DNA from: DASPKM01 sp035628135
GTDB lineage: Bacteria; Bacteroidota; Bacteroidia; Chitinophagales; Chitinophagaceae
Direction of reading: 5' to 3'
Length of the DNA: 64,000 bases
NCBI GenBank assembly: GCA_035628135.1
Contig: DASPKM010000004.1
Span: 366,392-430,391, forward strand
Part shown: positions 1-8,398 of the stretch, in pieces
Layout: every line of letters begins with the position of its first letter
How positions within the stretch are numbered: position 1 is the stretch's first letter
Program-made: the position numbers and the translations under genes
Notes under the pieces: model-generated
Database searches by the model: none
What the model was told of the DNA's origin: nothing
What the model saw: only the letters and a program-made list of their open reading frames with translations

Positions 1-592
1 ACCGCGTTATTACTTCAGGCGCCTTCGGATGGTTGGTGAGCACCATGCCGTACAAATTATTCAACGTATTGAAAAGAAAGTGAGGGTGCAATTGATTTTT
101 TAACAGCTTTAACTCTGCTTCCGACCGCTGCTGCGCCAGTTGCAGCGTCATTTTTTCCTGGTAAGTGCTCCGCTGCAATAGTTTTAGTATAATGGGCAAT
201 GAAGAGATGTAGACCAGGTCCAGAGCTTTATAGAAGAGCTTTGAGTTGAAGACGCCTGCCTGGGCCTCCGCGCTATTCGGCATTATAAAAAAACAATACA
301 GCGCCCATATCAGGGTGCCGCCGGCCATGGCCAGGCCAAGGAACAATGCAAGAAAAATGCTGTACTTCTTTTTGATCAGCCAATTGGGCACGAGATTATA
401 GATCACAAAATAGGTGAAGGGCAACTTGATGAGCATGATCTGCAATTCAATTCCCGCGTGATACAGGAAGCTGTCGTTATTATACGTGCTGTTGATAATG
501 GCATAAAATACCAGCCAGGCCAGCCAGTACAAAATATGCCGCAGGAGGCGCTCCCACGACCAGCTTGTATACCGTTTTTCGAACTGAAACAT
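1..592 (-). CDS. LytS/YehU-type sensor histidine kinase, C-terminus cut by window edge
   Basis: The minus-strand frame opens with ATG at 592-590 and stays open to base 1, giving about 197 residues. The N-terminal part has several hydrophobic stretches (for example around YWLAWLVFY and IFLALFLGLAMAG), consistent with an integral membrane sensor region. Near the window edge comes LKNQLHPHFLFNTLNNLYG, the classic phospho-acceptor box of the His_kinase family (PF06580), whose His is in HPHFLFN. The C-terminal ATPase domain and any LytTR response regulator partner would lie to the left of the window. Members normally pair with a LytTR regulator gene directly downstream. It is transcribed divergently from the secreted protein gene at 815, so the 220 bases between them should hold both promoters. 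Family assignment is firm; ligand and target genes are unknown. Confidence 0.9.
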   Translation of the reverse strand, partial: MFQFEKRYTSWSWERLLRHILYWLAWLVFYAIINSTYNNDSFLYHAGIELQIMLIKLPFTYFVIYNLVPNWLIKKKYSIFLALFLGLAMAGGTLIWALYCFFIMPNSAEAQAGVFNSKLFYKALDLVYISSLPIILKLLQRSTYQEKMTLQLAQQRSEAELKLLKNQLHPHFLFNTLNNLYGMVLTNHPKAPEVITR

Positions 593-814
593 GCAGAAAA
601 TTATAGATTTTACTGCTGAATACGGGATAAAAAGGACGAAAGGCCGCTGAATTGATACAAATGACCTCCAAATATTGCAAAGCCCTGTTTTTTCATGCCA
701 TATGCGATATGTGACAACAAAACCCTCATCGGGCATTATTAAGAACTGACCTCCTGTTAGCGGTTATAATTTACACGTGTTCACGAAAGCATAACCATCA
801 AAAACTAATTAAGT

Positions 815-1336
815 ATGACACGCAAACATGTAAGCAGTTTACTGATCGCCATTGCAGCGAACATGATCGGGTACACATTTGCCCAGCAGGGCCAGCAGAC
901 GCTTCCCGAGAATGAGATGGCGTATTCTCCGGTGCCGGCCAGGCCGGCGGCGCCTGCCGTTCGTTTAAACGAAGTGCCCACAAAAGCGGTTCGCAGCTTT
1001 GCCCGGGAGTTTTCAAACGCAGACGCAAAATGGTATCGCACACCGGATGGCTTCGTGGTGTATTTTGTTCATAAGAACATCCGCACAAAGATGTTTTATG
1101 ATAGGAAAGGCAATTATGGCTGCACAGTCCGCAACTATGATGAAACAGCGTTACCACGCGAAATACGGCACCAGGTAAAAAGCAATTACTACGACTACCA
1201 AATTTATCACGTGGTAGAGGTTGCTGCGCAGGGCCAGACCGCGTATATCATCAAGATGGAGAGCAAAACTTCGTGGATGGATGTTAAAGTGCTGAATAAT
1301 GAAATGGAGATTTTGCACGAATACTTCAAACGATAA
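815..1336 (+). CDS. secreted PepSY-like protein
   Basis: 173 residues with an N-terminal signal peptide (cleavage likely after YTFAQ, residue 24). The mature part contains the pattern of small Bacteroidota PepSY-like proteins: a VPTKAVRSFAREF helix followed by WYRTPDGFVVYF and a repeated alternation of strands ending in an acidic/aromatic tail (EILHEYFKR). Proteins of this type are periplasmic or outer-membrane associated and are often found beside two-component systems or oxidative-stress genes. Their biochemical role is not known. The neighbouring divergent histidine kinase may be related in function, but only proximity supports that. The start was chosen because it begins directly before the signal peptide. 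Family confidence is moderate because the PepSY fold is inferred from pattern, not alignment. Confidence 0.7.
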   Translation: MTRKHVSSLLIAIAANMIGYTFAQQGQQTLPENEMAYSPVPARPAAPAVRLNEVPTKAVRSFAREFSNADAKWYRTPDGFVVYFVHKNIRTKMFYDRKGNYGCTVRNYDETALPREIRHQVKSNYYDYQIYHVVEVAAQGQTAYIIKMESKTSWMDVKVLNNEMEILHEYFKR

Positions 1337-1428
1337 TTTTCCAGGATAAGCTGAACGTGCTTACCACTTTGCCTCATGGTATTACCCCTGGCATTGTATT
1401 CGCTGCTTGTGATGTAAAAACCATCATC

Positions 1429-1617
1429 ATGGCAAATAAGAAAAGCAACCGGGGTGATCAGCAGCAGAGTCCGAGAGGGGATGCTGAAAATCAAAAGAAC
1501 ACCCGGCAAACAGGCAATCAGGACAAAGAGGGATCGCAGTCGACCCAGGGCAATAATCAATCGCGGCAAGGCGATGGCGGGAACCGTGGAAAACGTGGCA
1601 ACCGCGGATTAAACTAA
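1429..1617 (+). CDS. small hydrophilic disordered protein A
   Basis: 62 residues starting at MANKKSNRGDQQQ, made almost only of N, Q, G, R, K, D and S. I chose the internal ATG at 1429 over an upstream one at 1357 because the composition changes there from a random-looking hydrophobic stretch to the low-complexity body. No hydrophobic core, membrane segment or motif is visible, so it is probably intrinsically disordered. The C-terminal GNRGKRGNRG is reminiscent of the glycine-rich KGG stress-protein repeats, but the match is loose. The next gene (1639) encodes a protein of the same size and composition, 21 bases downstream, so the two look like a duplicated pair in one transcript. Possible roles are desiccation or stress protection, or nucleic-acid binding; neither is demonstrated. 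Confidence 0.55.
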   Translation: MANKKSNRGDQQQSPRGDAENQKNTRQTGNQDKEGSQSTQGNNQSRQGDGGNRGKRGNRGLN

Positions 1618-1638
1618 CAAGTATCAAAATTCATTGTT

Positions 1639-1827
1639 ATGGCACGCAACAGCGATCACGGAAGCAAAGAAGCGAACCAGGGCAACCGCGACCAGGACCA
1701 GAATGACAAACGCAGCGGACAGGAAACAATGGGAAAACGCGGTCAGCGGCTCGACAAAAAAGAAGAAGAAAGGTATCGCAGCAACGAACAGCCAAAGGGC
1801 CGGGGCAGGCATGGCGGCAACAGGTAG
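1639..1827 (+). CDS. small hydrophilic disordered protein B
   Basis: 62 residues, start MARNSDHGSKEAN, with the same length and the same N/Q/G/R/K/E-rich make-up as the product of the gene just upstream, and an RGRHGGNR tail matching its RGKRGNRG tail. A short gap and the same strand suggest co-transcription. The central segment (TMGKRGQRLDKKEEERY) is more charged and could form a helix. No known domain is recognisable. Overlapping frames on both strands are open here because the sequence is repetitive in composition; this frame is preferred for its similarity to its neighbour and the matching length. Possible relation to KGG-type stress proteins is only suggestive. Confidence 0.5.
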   Translation: MARNSDHGSKEANQGNRDQDQNDKRSGQETMGKRGQRLDKKEEERYRSNEQPKGRGRHGGNR

Positions 1828-1866
1828 TGCCGGCGCTGCCCCGCCTTTCAAAGACCGTATAATAGT

Positions 1867-2316
1867 TTAGTATCTACGGAACTCGTACCGGTAATCGTAA
1901 CCGAACCTGTTCATATATCCTACCAGGTGGTTGCCGCTCAGTTCTATGGAATAGAATTCCCATTCTATCACCCGGCTATCATAGTAATCATATAATCGCA
2001 ATTCCATCGAGGTCCTTGCGCCCGTGCGGTAATTTCCATAGTAGTCATGGTACCCGTCGGACCGGTCTATCAATCTCCACGAGCCATCCATCTGGCCATA
2101 ATTATCGGAATACCTGGCCGTTCCGTTGTTGCCGAAATAAAATTCTCCATACTCGTACTCGGAGTAGATCGGCTCACTGCCGTAGGGACCATACCGTTCC
2201 ACCGATACCAGTTCCCAATTGCCCACGATATTGGCCTGTGTGTCCGGTATCCATTTGGTACAGGATGAAAGCATTAGCGCGGGAACAAGCAGCAATAGGT
2301 AAAATTTGGACTTCAT
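1867..2316 (-). CDS. lipocalin-like lipoprotein
   Basis: 149 residues. A type II signal peptide ends in the lipobox LMLSSC (Cys19), so it should be lipid-anchored in the cell envelope. The mature part begins IVGNWELVSVERYG, the typical opening of small Bacteroidota lipocalin-like proteins, and continues as alternating strands rich in Tyr and Gly (YDYYDSRVIEW, YDYRYEFRRY). Such proteins are eight-stranded barrels of unknown ligand. It ends about 40 bases past the convergent disordered-protein gene at 1639-1827, and its start is about 210 bases from the M23 peptidase gene on the other strand. No function beyond envelope lipoprotein can be assigned. Confidence 0.75.
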   Translation of the reverse strand: MKSKFYLLLLVPALMLSSCTKWIPDTQANIVGNWELVSVERYGPYGSEPIYSEYEYGEFYFGNNGTARYSDNYGQMDGSWRLIDRSDGYHDYYGNYRTGARTSMELRLYDYYDSRVIEWEFYSIELSGNHLVGYMNRFGYDYRYEFRRY

Positions 2317-2526
2317 ATACTCATTTTGCTGTGTAAGAACAAAAAGCCAGCCTCATGTTTAATGGTGAACAGCCCCCACCCCGCTTTTACCTAAAGTTTA
2401 ACCCAAGTCATAATAATTTTAAAATTGATGCCTGAATAAGCAAGCTGATTATTAAGAATACCTTAGCAAACACAACAAAATAATTCCGCACTGTCGGGGG
2501 TTCTACAACTACTAAGACAAAAAGCA

Positions 2527-3369
2527 ATGAAAAGAACCCCTATTCTGATCGTGATTGCGCTGGCAATCTTTTCCTCCGCTTTTGCGAGCAAGAACCCCAC
2601 TCCCGAGGTAAGCAAATCGCTGGTGTTCCCGGTATCGGGCAAGAAAAGTAATATCGGCAGCTTTTGGGGCGATGTGCGTGATGGTGGGAGGCGTAAGCAC
2701 CAGGGCATCGATATTTTTGCGAGGAAAGGCACCCCTGTATTAGCGATTGCCGATGGCATTATCGTGTCCAAGGGCAATACGCCCCGTGGCGGTAAAACGC
2801 TCTGGCTGCAGCCGGTGGGATATCCCTGGACGGTTTACTATGCGCATTTGGATCAACAGAAGGTCAAGGAGGGACAATTTGTTAAAAAAGGCGAAGTGCT
2901 GGGCACCGTGGGCAATACAGGCAATGCCCGCTATACGCCGGCGCACCTGCATTTCGGCATTTATACCTGGATTGGCGCGGTAAATCCGCTGCCGTATGTA
3001 AAATACTCACCCAGGATAGTATCGCCCCTGGCCAAACCGGCCGCCAAACAAGCGCCACTGGTAAAAGTCAGCAAGCCTAAACCAATAAAGCAAAAGCCGA
3101 ATGTTGCTACCGTTGCGGCGTTTCCACGGAAATATGTTATGAAGACCATTTCCATTTCCGCCGATCCTGGCGCGCAATATTATGTAACCACGCGGTCCAA
3201 TGTGGTGCGTGTTCATAATGGCAAAGTGCAGGTGGTTGGAAAATGGAACAAGGCCAACAGCAATAAATATCCTTACAGGATTACCCTGGCCAATAACAAG
3301 AAGGTATTTGTAAAACCATCGGGTAAACTAATAACGGCCGAAGGCGTAGAGATTGGCAAAGTGAGCTAG
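2527..3369 (+). CDS. M23 (LytM-type) peptidoglycan peptidase
   Basis: 280 residues. A Sec signal peptide covers residues 1-20. The LytM domain (about residues 35-155) has all metal and catalytic residues: HxxxD at H58/D62 (in HQGIDIF), H107 in YAHLD and H140/H142 in AHLHFG. These enzymes cut cross-bridge or stem peptides of peptidoglycan in the periplasm. A linker rich in Lys, Pro and Ala (about 165-195) leads to a C-terminal beta-strand region (about 205-280, with YYVTTRSNVVRVHNG) that looks like a small SH3-like wall-binding module. It is a single gene; the next gene converges on it with only a few bases between. With the complete zinc site it is predicted to be active, not a regulatory EnvC/NlpD-type pseudo-enzyme. 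Confidence 0.88.
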   Translation: MKRTPILIVIALAIFSSAFASKNPTPEVSKSLVFPVSGKKSNIGSFWGDVRDGGRRKHQGIDIFARKGTPVLAIADGIIVSKGNTPRGGKTLWLQPVGYPWTVYYAHLDQQKVKEGQFVKKGEVLGTVGNTGNARYTPAHLHFGIYTWIGAVNPLPYVKYSPRIVSPLAKPAAKQAPLVKVSKPKPIKQKPNVATVAAFPRKYVMKTISISADPGAQYYVTTRSNVVRVHNGKVQVVGKWNKANSNKYPYRITLANNKKVFVKPSGKLITAEGVEIGKVS

Positions 3370-3375
3370 CAGCCA

Positions 3376-4767
3376 CTATCGTGGAGATTGTTTTTCATAA
3401 CACACTTCAAACTCCTTTCCATCGGCCACGCTTACCTGCAGCATATATAGCCTGTCCTTCCACCCGGTGCCGCCATGATTTACTTTTTCGAAGCGGAACC
3501 GCACCTGGTCGGCGGTTTGACTGCCGTATTTCTTAAAAATAATCTGGTTGCCGCGGATGGAGTATGTGCCATCGCCCTTCCAGGCAGATGTTTTTATTTG
3601 GAGGTAATCATTGTACCCTTCCGTTACTTTCGAAGTAGTGCCGTATGCGCCGATGAATTGATAATTGCCGTTGGCCGCAAATATGTATTCTGTTAAGGCC
3701 ATGCCGCCGATTGCCATCCAACCGCCGATAATGCGTTTGGAAGCATCTTCTGTATTTTTCGGCGGCAACTGGTTCTTTACGGTAAAGCTGTTGAAGAACC
3801 TTCTCCAATTTTCATAATAGTGATGGCAATAGCAAGACAGCAGCCTGTTATGTCGCCCCGTTACAATGGCTACCTGTTTTCCCATGCTGATCACCCATAC
3901 GGCGCCGTCTTCATAATCGTAATAATACCCGTCCGGACGCATTTTGTGCATATCGCCCTCCATCATGCAATATTCCAGGCCCTGGGTCGTGTAACCCTTT
4001 AGGATCCGGTATTGCTTCTCGCCTGTGTTCCTGAATTTCCAACCGGGATACATCTGGTTGAAGAGGCTTCTGGCGTCTGTTTCCAAATTGCCTGAAGATG
4101 GTTGCGGGGGAAAGATCGTAATGAGACAACCTTCGCCGGCCGGGGATTGGGACAACAATGTGTATTGATTTGTTTTGGACACGGTCCATTTATCAGGCAT
4201 AATAAAGCTGTAATTGCTCCAGTTGAAAGCACCGCCAGGCGATGGTTTGGCATCGTTGCCTGTTGCGGCGGTGGCTTTACTGTCCAACTCAAATGAGTTC
4301 ATGAATTTTTCTACCTCCGCTACATAGTCCTGTCCCGCCAGGTTCACCATAATGGTCATCACCTTGCCAAAACCCGATATAACGGATAGGATGCAGGTAT
4401 AAGTAATTCCTTGTTGGGTTAAATTGGCCATGCCTGAAACCACGGTCCAACCATCAGGTGTTTTTTCGGTGGTGACCATGGGCTTTACGGAAGTGTTGAG
4501 CGGTTGTGCGATGCGTGCCTTCCATTCATCGTTGAAATTATTTTGCGGATTGTTGCTGCTTGCACGGCTGGGAAACACCATTATCTGGCAGAAAGAGGTG
4601 AGGTTGTTTTGCGTGCGGTAATCGTGCAACAGCAACACGCCATTGGAATCGACGCGCTGCCAGCCTTTCGGGGGAATAAAACTGGCAATATCGAACTTAT
4701 ATGTTTGCGCGGCGACCGGCGCCACAATGATCATTAGTATAGCGAGGAGAAAGCATTTCGGTTTCAT
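3376..4767 (-). CDS. secreted two-part protein of unknown function
   Basis: 463 residues from ATG at 4767, chosen because it begins the signal peptide MKPKCFLLAILMI with cleavage near VAAQ (residue 21); the longer open frame upstream has no coding look. Two similar halves of about 120 residues follow (FIPPKGWQRV and FIMPDKWTVS each open one), suggesting an internal duplication of a DUF-type beta domain. A C-terminal lipocalin-like segment opens with RIIGGWMAIGG and ends with strands VRFRFEKV and LYMLQVSVADG. It is probably periplasmic or exported. It converges on the M23 gene and is divergent from the TPR gene at 4960, with about 190 bases between the two starts. No enzymatic motif is seen. 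Confidence 0.6.
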   Translation of the reverse strand: MKPKCFLLAILMIIVAPVAAQTYKFDIASFIPPKGWQRVDSNGVLLLHDYRTQNNLTSFCQIMVFPSRASSNNPQNNFNDEWKARIAQPLNTSVKPMVTTEKTPDGWTVVSGMANLTQQGITYTCILSVISGFGKVMTIMVNLAGQDYVAEVEKFMNSFELDSKATAATGNDAKPSPGGAFNWSNYSFIMPDKWTVSKTNQYTLLSQSPAGEGCLITIFPPQPSSGNLETDARSLFNQMYPGWKFRNTGEKQYRILKGYTTQGLEYCMMEGDMHKMRPDGYYYDYEDGAVWVISMGKQVAIVTGRHNRLLSCYCHHYYENWRRFFNSFTVKNQLPPKNTEDASKRIIGGWMAIGGMALTEYIFAANGNYQFIGAYGTTSKVTEGYNDYLQIKTSAWKGDGTYSIRGNQIIFKKYGSQTADQVRFRFEKVNHGGTGWKDRLYMLQVSVADGKEFEVCYEKQSPR

Positions 4768-4959
4768 CAGAAAGAATTTAACAGACTGGCATCCTGATTC
4801 ACACAATAAAAATAGAACATATCGGCAGCTGCCTTCATCACCCGTTCGGGTGATGCTTTGTACGAAGGACACTGGCATATTTATGAGCCCGGTTTGAAGA
4901 ATTTTGTGTACATTTCTCGATACCAAAGCAACCAAAACCAAAAACCTGTCCCTGAACCT

Positions 4960-7305
4960 ATGCCTATCTTCGCCCCTCCTTTCGACCACCCCAAAAAACA
5001 AGTCCAGGATGCCATTGCGCAAAAGGACTACTATACCGCCCTGTTCACAATCCATGATTGGCTGGCTGAATATCCTGATCACGAAGAGGCGGTGCAGTTT
5101 TGCACAGACATTCTGAAGCGTAAAGAGATTTCATTGGCCGATCCTGCATTGCAGGGGAAATTGAAAACCGCGGATGCGGATCAATTGTCGGGCCTGGGCA
5201 TGGCTTTTCAAAAGGCAGACAGAACACGGGACGCGATATGGCTTTACGAACTGGCATTGCAGAAAGATCCTGATTCGCAGGAAGTGCTCGAACAATTGGC
5301 TGATTTGTATGCCGAACAGCCCGGGGACCGGGACAAGGCCATCAACCATTACCTGCAATGCATCAATATCGAAAAGGCGAAACCCGATCCCGATCCCGTG
5401 TATTTGTCACGCATTTATACCGCCATAAGCTATACTTATGTCGAGAAGATCGATCCCGAGAATGCAGAAATGTATGCCAAACTCGGCCTGGAGCACAACG
5501 TTGATAATTATCCGTGCTATTACAACCTGGCCCTTGCATTGCAGATGCAGGAAAAACACCAGGAGGCCAACGATACATTGAATACTGCATGGAACTATGC
5601 TACCAACGACTCAGAAAAAGGCGATACCCAGTTCATGCTCGGCGAAGTGGCCGACCAGTTGCACAAGCCGCACAAGGCTCGTGATTATTTTGTAGAAGCC
5701 CTGCGATATGACGATAAAATGGTATATGCTTATCACAACCTGGTAACAGTGTCCCGCTCAACAAGCGAATTCGGCAGGGCTGTTTACTATGCCGGCAAGG
5801 CGCTGGAACTGTATGAAGAAGCATATCTCGATAATCGGTTCGAAGATGAAAAGGGCAAATGTTATTACTACGCCGAAATGCTGCGCGATTACAAGCCTGG
5901 CAAAACAGAAAAGGATTTCGCGAAATGGGAAGAGTTGCTGCGTGAATACCACCGCGCGCATCCCGAAGACCCTGATGGTACGGGAGAACTGTTCAAAATG
6001 TTCTTTGCAAAGAAAAAAGCCATCGAGAACGGAGAAATATTTGCCGATAACTGGCACGGCGAATGGGTAAATCACCTGGAGGACGCACAAAGCAATGTAG
6101 TGGAATGGTATGAGCGTGCAGTGCAGGCCTTCACGGATTATATCGCCAAGAACAAAAGGCCCTACCAGTTAACCTACCATCACGTTCAACTGGGATACAT
6201 TTACCTCCTGTTCGAAATATACGACAAGGCAAAAGAAAGTTTCGAAGCCGCATTGAAGATAAATCCGCAGCACGCCAAAGCAATGGAAGGCATGGGCGTT
6301 GCTCATTTTAAGGCGGGCGAGTATCCTAAGGCGTTAGAATATTTCAAGAAAGCGGTGAACCTGCATCCCGGTTCATTGAACCTGGAATGCAACCTGGCAG
6401 ACAGCTACCGGATGGCCGGGCAAACAGAAGAGGCCGAGCGCATTTATCAAAGAGTGCTGGCGCGCTGCCCAAAGTACCTGGACGCCCTCGCGGGCCTGGG
6501 CGAATGCAACAAATCATGGGGCGATAAAGAAGTGGAAGCGGGCAATACCGCCGACTCCGAAGAATATTTTCAAAAAGCAAGGTCTTATTTCCAGCAGGTA
6601 TTGGAACTAAGGAATGCGGCTAATTCCAGCAAGCAGCTTACCCGGCAGGAATTGAATGCGCTGTATTATTCGCTCGGCTATTCCAAAGTGCGGCTGTACG
6701 AAGCCAGCAAGGGTATAAACTTCGGGTTGCTGCTAGGCGCCAAGAAAAACCTGAACAGCGTGACCAAAAGCGCACCTGAATACGTGAAGTCGCAAAAAGC
6801 CGTACGCCTCATCAACCAAAAGATATTTTCCTATAGCTCGGTGTTGAACTTTGCGCCGGCCATTATATTTCTGGTTTCATTCCTGTTGTTGCTGGCAACG
6901 CAATACTTCATGTTTAAAAAAGAAGACAAGGTGTACCAGCTGAACCGCGACTCTATACTTGCTTTGGCAAAGAAAAACTCGGACAGTACTATCCTGCTCA
7001 AATCCATATCTCCGTTTTTGATGCAGGAATTTGTGGACCTAAAAGAAATAAAATCAAAGCTCGCTCCTTCAGTACAGCCGGCATTTTTAAATATGATGGA
7101 TATGAAATCAGTGACGGAAAAACCCGTTGGTAAAGTAATAGACCTTGATTCCGTTTCTTACATTTCGCTTACGTTCGGAACACTGTTGTTCATGATCATC
7201 GGGCTGTTCCTGCCTTACATTGCAAAGATCAAGGTAGGCGCCATCGAAATGGAAAAGAACGCGATGGAAACAGTAAAGGCCACCAGCACCATCATCAAAA
7301 AATAA
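4960..7305 (+). CDS. large TPR-repeat membrane protein
   Basis: 781 residues starting at MPIFAPPFDHPKK; an in-frame ATG 34 codons earlier is less likely because the intervening residues show no domain. Residues about 10-600 are tetratricopeptide repeats, with clear units such as AIWLYELALQKDPDS, ARDYFVEALRYDDK, AKESFEAALKINPQH and ALEYFKKAVNLHPGS. Two hydrophobic helices follow, at about residues 628-650 (APAIIFLVSFLLLLAT) and 733-757 (TFGTLLFMIIGLFLPYIA), with an 80-residue linker. The TPR part therefore faces one compartment (probably cytoplasm) as a scaffold for a protein complex, anchored at its C-terminal end. No enzymatic domain is present. It ends 20 bases before a strong terminator shared with the convergent hydrolase gene. 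Confidence 0.85.
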   Translation: MPIFAPPFDHPKKQVQDAIAQKDYYTALFTIHDWLAEYPDHEEAVQFCTDILKRKEISLADPALQGKLKTADADQLSGLGMAFQKADRTRDAIWLYELALQKDPDSQEVLEQLADLYAEQPGDRDKAINHYLQCINIEKAKPDPDPVYLSRIYTAISYTYVEKIDPENAEMYAKLGLEHNVDNYPCYYNLALALQMQEKHQEANDTLNTAWNYATNDSEKGDTQFMLGEVADQLHKPHKARDYFVEALRYDDKMVYAYHNLVTVSRSTSEFGRAVYYAGKALELYEEAYLDNRFEDEKGKCYYYAEMLRDYKPGKTEKDFAKWEELLREYHRAHPEDPDGTGELFKMFFAKKKAIENGEIFADNWHGEWVNHLEDAQSNVVEWYERAVQAFTDYIAKNKRPYQLTYHHVQLGYIYLLFEIYDKAKESFEAALKINPQHAKAMEGMGVAHFKAGEYPKALEYFKKAVNLHPGSLNLECNLADSYRMAGQTEEAERIYQRVLARCPKYLDALAGLGECNKSWGDKEVEAGNTADSEEYFQKARSYFQQVLELRNAANSSKQLTRQELNALYYSLGYSKVRLYEASKGINFGLLLGAKKNLNSVTKSAPEYVKSQKAVRLINQKIFSYSSVLNFAPAIIFLVSFLLLLATQYFMFKKEDKVYQLNRDSILALAKKNSDSTILLKSISPFLMQEFVDLKEIKSKLAPSVQPAFLNMMDMKSVTEKPVGKVIDLDSVSYISLTFGTLLFMIIGLFLPYIAKIKVGAIEMEKNAMETVKATSTIIKK

Positions 7306-7327
7306 CAACTGCTTTATCGGAAAACGA

Positions 7328-7350
7328 AAGGCCGCTTGCGCGGCCTTTTT
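7328..7350. terminator. bidirectional Rho-independent terminator
   Basis: A perfect 8-bp stem (AAGGCCGC / GCGGCCTT, loop TTGC) is flanked by A's on the left and a T run on the right, so it can stop transcription from both the TPR gene (+) and the hydrolase gene (-), whose stop codon begins right beside it. Confidence 0.85.
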
Positions 7351-8249
7351 TATTTCGAAGGTATTGTTGTTACATTTTCACTGATGAACTTCACCAGGTC
7401 GTTGGCAAACCTTTCCGGCTGCTCCCAATGCAAGGCATGGCCCGTTTCTTCGTATATAATAAGCCGTGAGTTCCAGATGGTCTGCGACATCAACTGCTGG
7501 CCGGCCCTGGAACAGATGCCGTCCTTATCGCCCCAAAGGATCAGCACCGGTTTTTGAATGCCAGCAATTTCCTTGCGGAAGTCAACGCTGAGAAACCCTT
7601 CGGCAACCTGCTTCCATACGTGCGCAGGCATCTTCAGGCTTTCTCTGACCGCTATTTTATGAAAAGCAGGATCTACGGGTTTAAACACGGTGCTGCTTTG
7701 AAACCCATCGGCAAATTCAGGGCTGATAGGATCACGCAATTTCTTGACCTCTTCATGAAACTCAGGCATGCCAGGATTATTGTTCATGGCAATATCGGAA
7801 CTGATCACTACCAAGGCCCTGGTAAGCTTTGGATAGGTGATCGCAAATTGCTGCGCGATGACGCCGCCCATGGAGTGACCTACGATCACAACCTGTCCGA
7901 GGTTCTTCTTTTTAATAAAATCAGCAATGTCGGCTGCAAAGTCCTTCGGGTGATAGTTGCCTCCCGGCTTATCTGAATCACCATGGCCTCGCTGCGACAG
8001 TGCAAACACGTGCATACGTTCGGGCAAGAACGGCAAAGTGGTTTCGAATGAATGCCAGGAGTCGGTGTACCCATGCAGCAGGATCACGGGAATGCCATTG
8101 GCATTTCCTTTTTCCGCATATTGAAGACTAACACCGGTGCTCAATTGAATGGATTGCACCTTTCCCTTAAAAGGCGTGTAAGGGGCTTGTGCAAACAAAC
8201 TGCCTGTAACTGCCAGGCATAGAATAACTGAAAATAATAATCGTGTCAT
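7350..8249 (-). CDS. secreted alpha/beta hydrolase
   Basis: 299 residues from ATG at 8249, which starts the signal peptide MTRLLFSVILCLAV (cleavage near SLFAQ, residue 21). The fold is a standard alpha/beta hydrolase: oxyanion region LLHGYTDSWHSF, nucleophile elbow GHSMGG with Ser126, acid Asp in WGDKDGIC, and catalytic His in EETGHALHWEQP. Similarity is to the haloperoxidase/epoxide-hydrolase-like esterases, which act on small esters, epoxides or lactones; the exact substrate cannot be read from sequence. It is monocistronic, ending at a shared terminator, and is divergent from the AraC regulator at 8399 with 150 bases between starts. That is a common arrangement for a regulator and its target, although other targets are equally possible. 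Confidence 0.85.
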   Translation of the reverse strand: MTRLLFSVILCLAVTGSLFAQAPYTPFKGKVQSIQLSTGVSLQYAEKGNANGIPVILLHGYTDSWHSFETTLPFLPERMHVFALSQRGHGDSDKPGGNYHPKDFAADIADFIKKKNLGQVVIVGHSMGGVIAQQFAITYPKLTRALVVISSDIAMNNNPGMPEFHEEVKKLRDPISPEFADGFQSSTVFKPVDPAFHKIAVRESLKMPAHVWKQVAEGFLSVDFRKEIAGIQKPVLILWGDKDGICSRAGQQLMSQTIWNSRLIIYEETGHALHWEQPERFANDLVKFISENVTTIPSK

Positions 8250-8367
8250 GGCTATAAGTTTTAGGCCGCAAATATGTGCGCAACCGCCGGGCCTTCCTAT
8301 CACCAAAGAAGCTGCCGCATTCCCCAAAACCGGGGAGTGGAGGCTGGCATTCATGCCGGCAATCTTA

Positions 8368-8375
8368 TATCTTTG
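8368..8375 (+). promoter_or_regulatory. Bacteroidota -7 box upstream of AraC gene
   Basis: TATCTTTG matches the TAnnTTTG -7 consensus exactly, 23 bases before the ATG at 8399. No clear TTTG -33 partner is seen at the right distance, so the call is tentative. Confidence 0.4.
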
Positions 8376-8398
8376 TCGATACCCACTAACAACACGTA

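Noticed and set aside
1624..1870. Alternative frames on both strands over the second disordered-protein gene, one of them hydrophobic.
   Set aside because: They result from the low-complexity sequence; only the frame at 1639-1827 matches the neighbouring paralogue.
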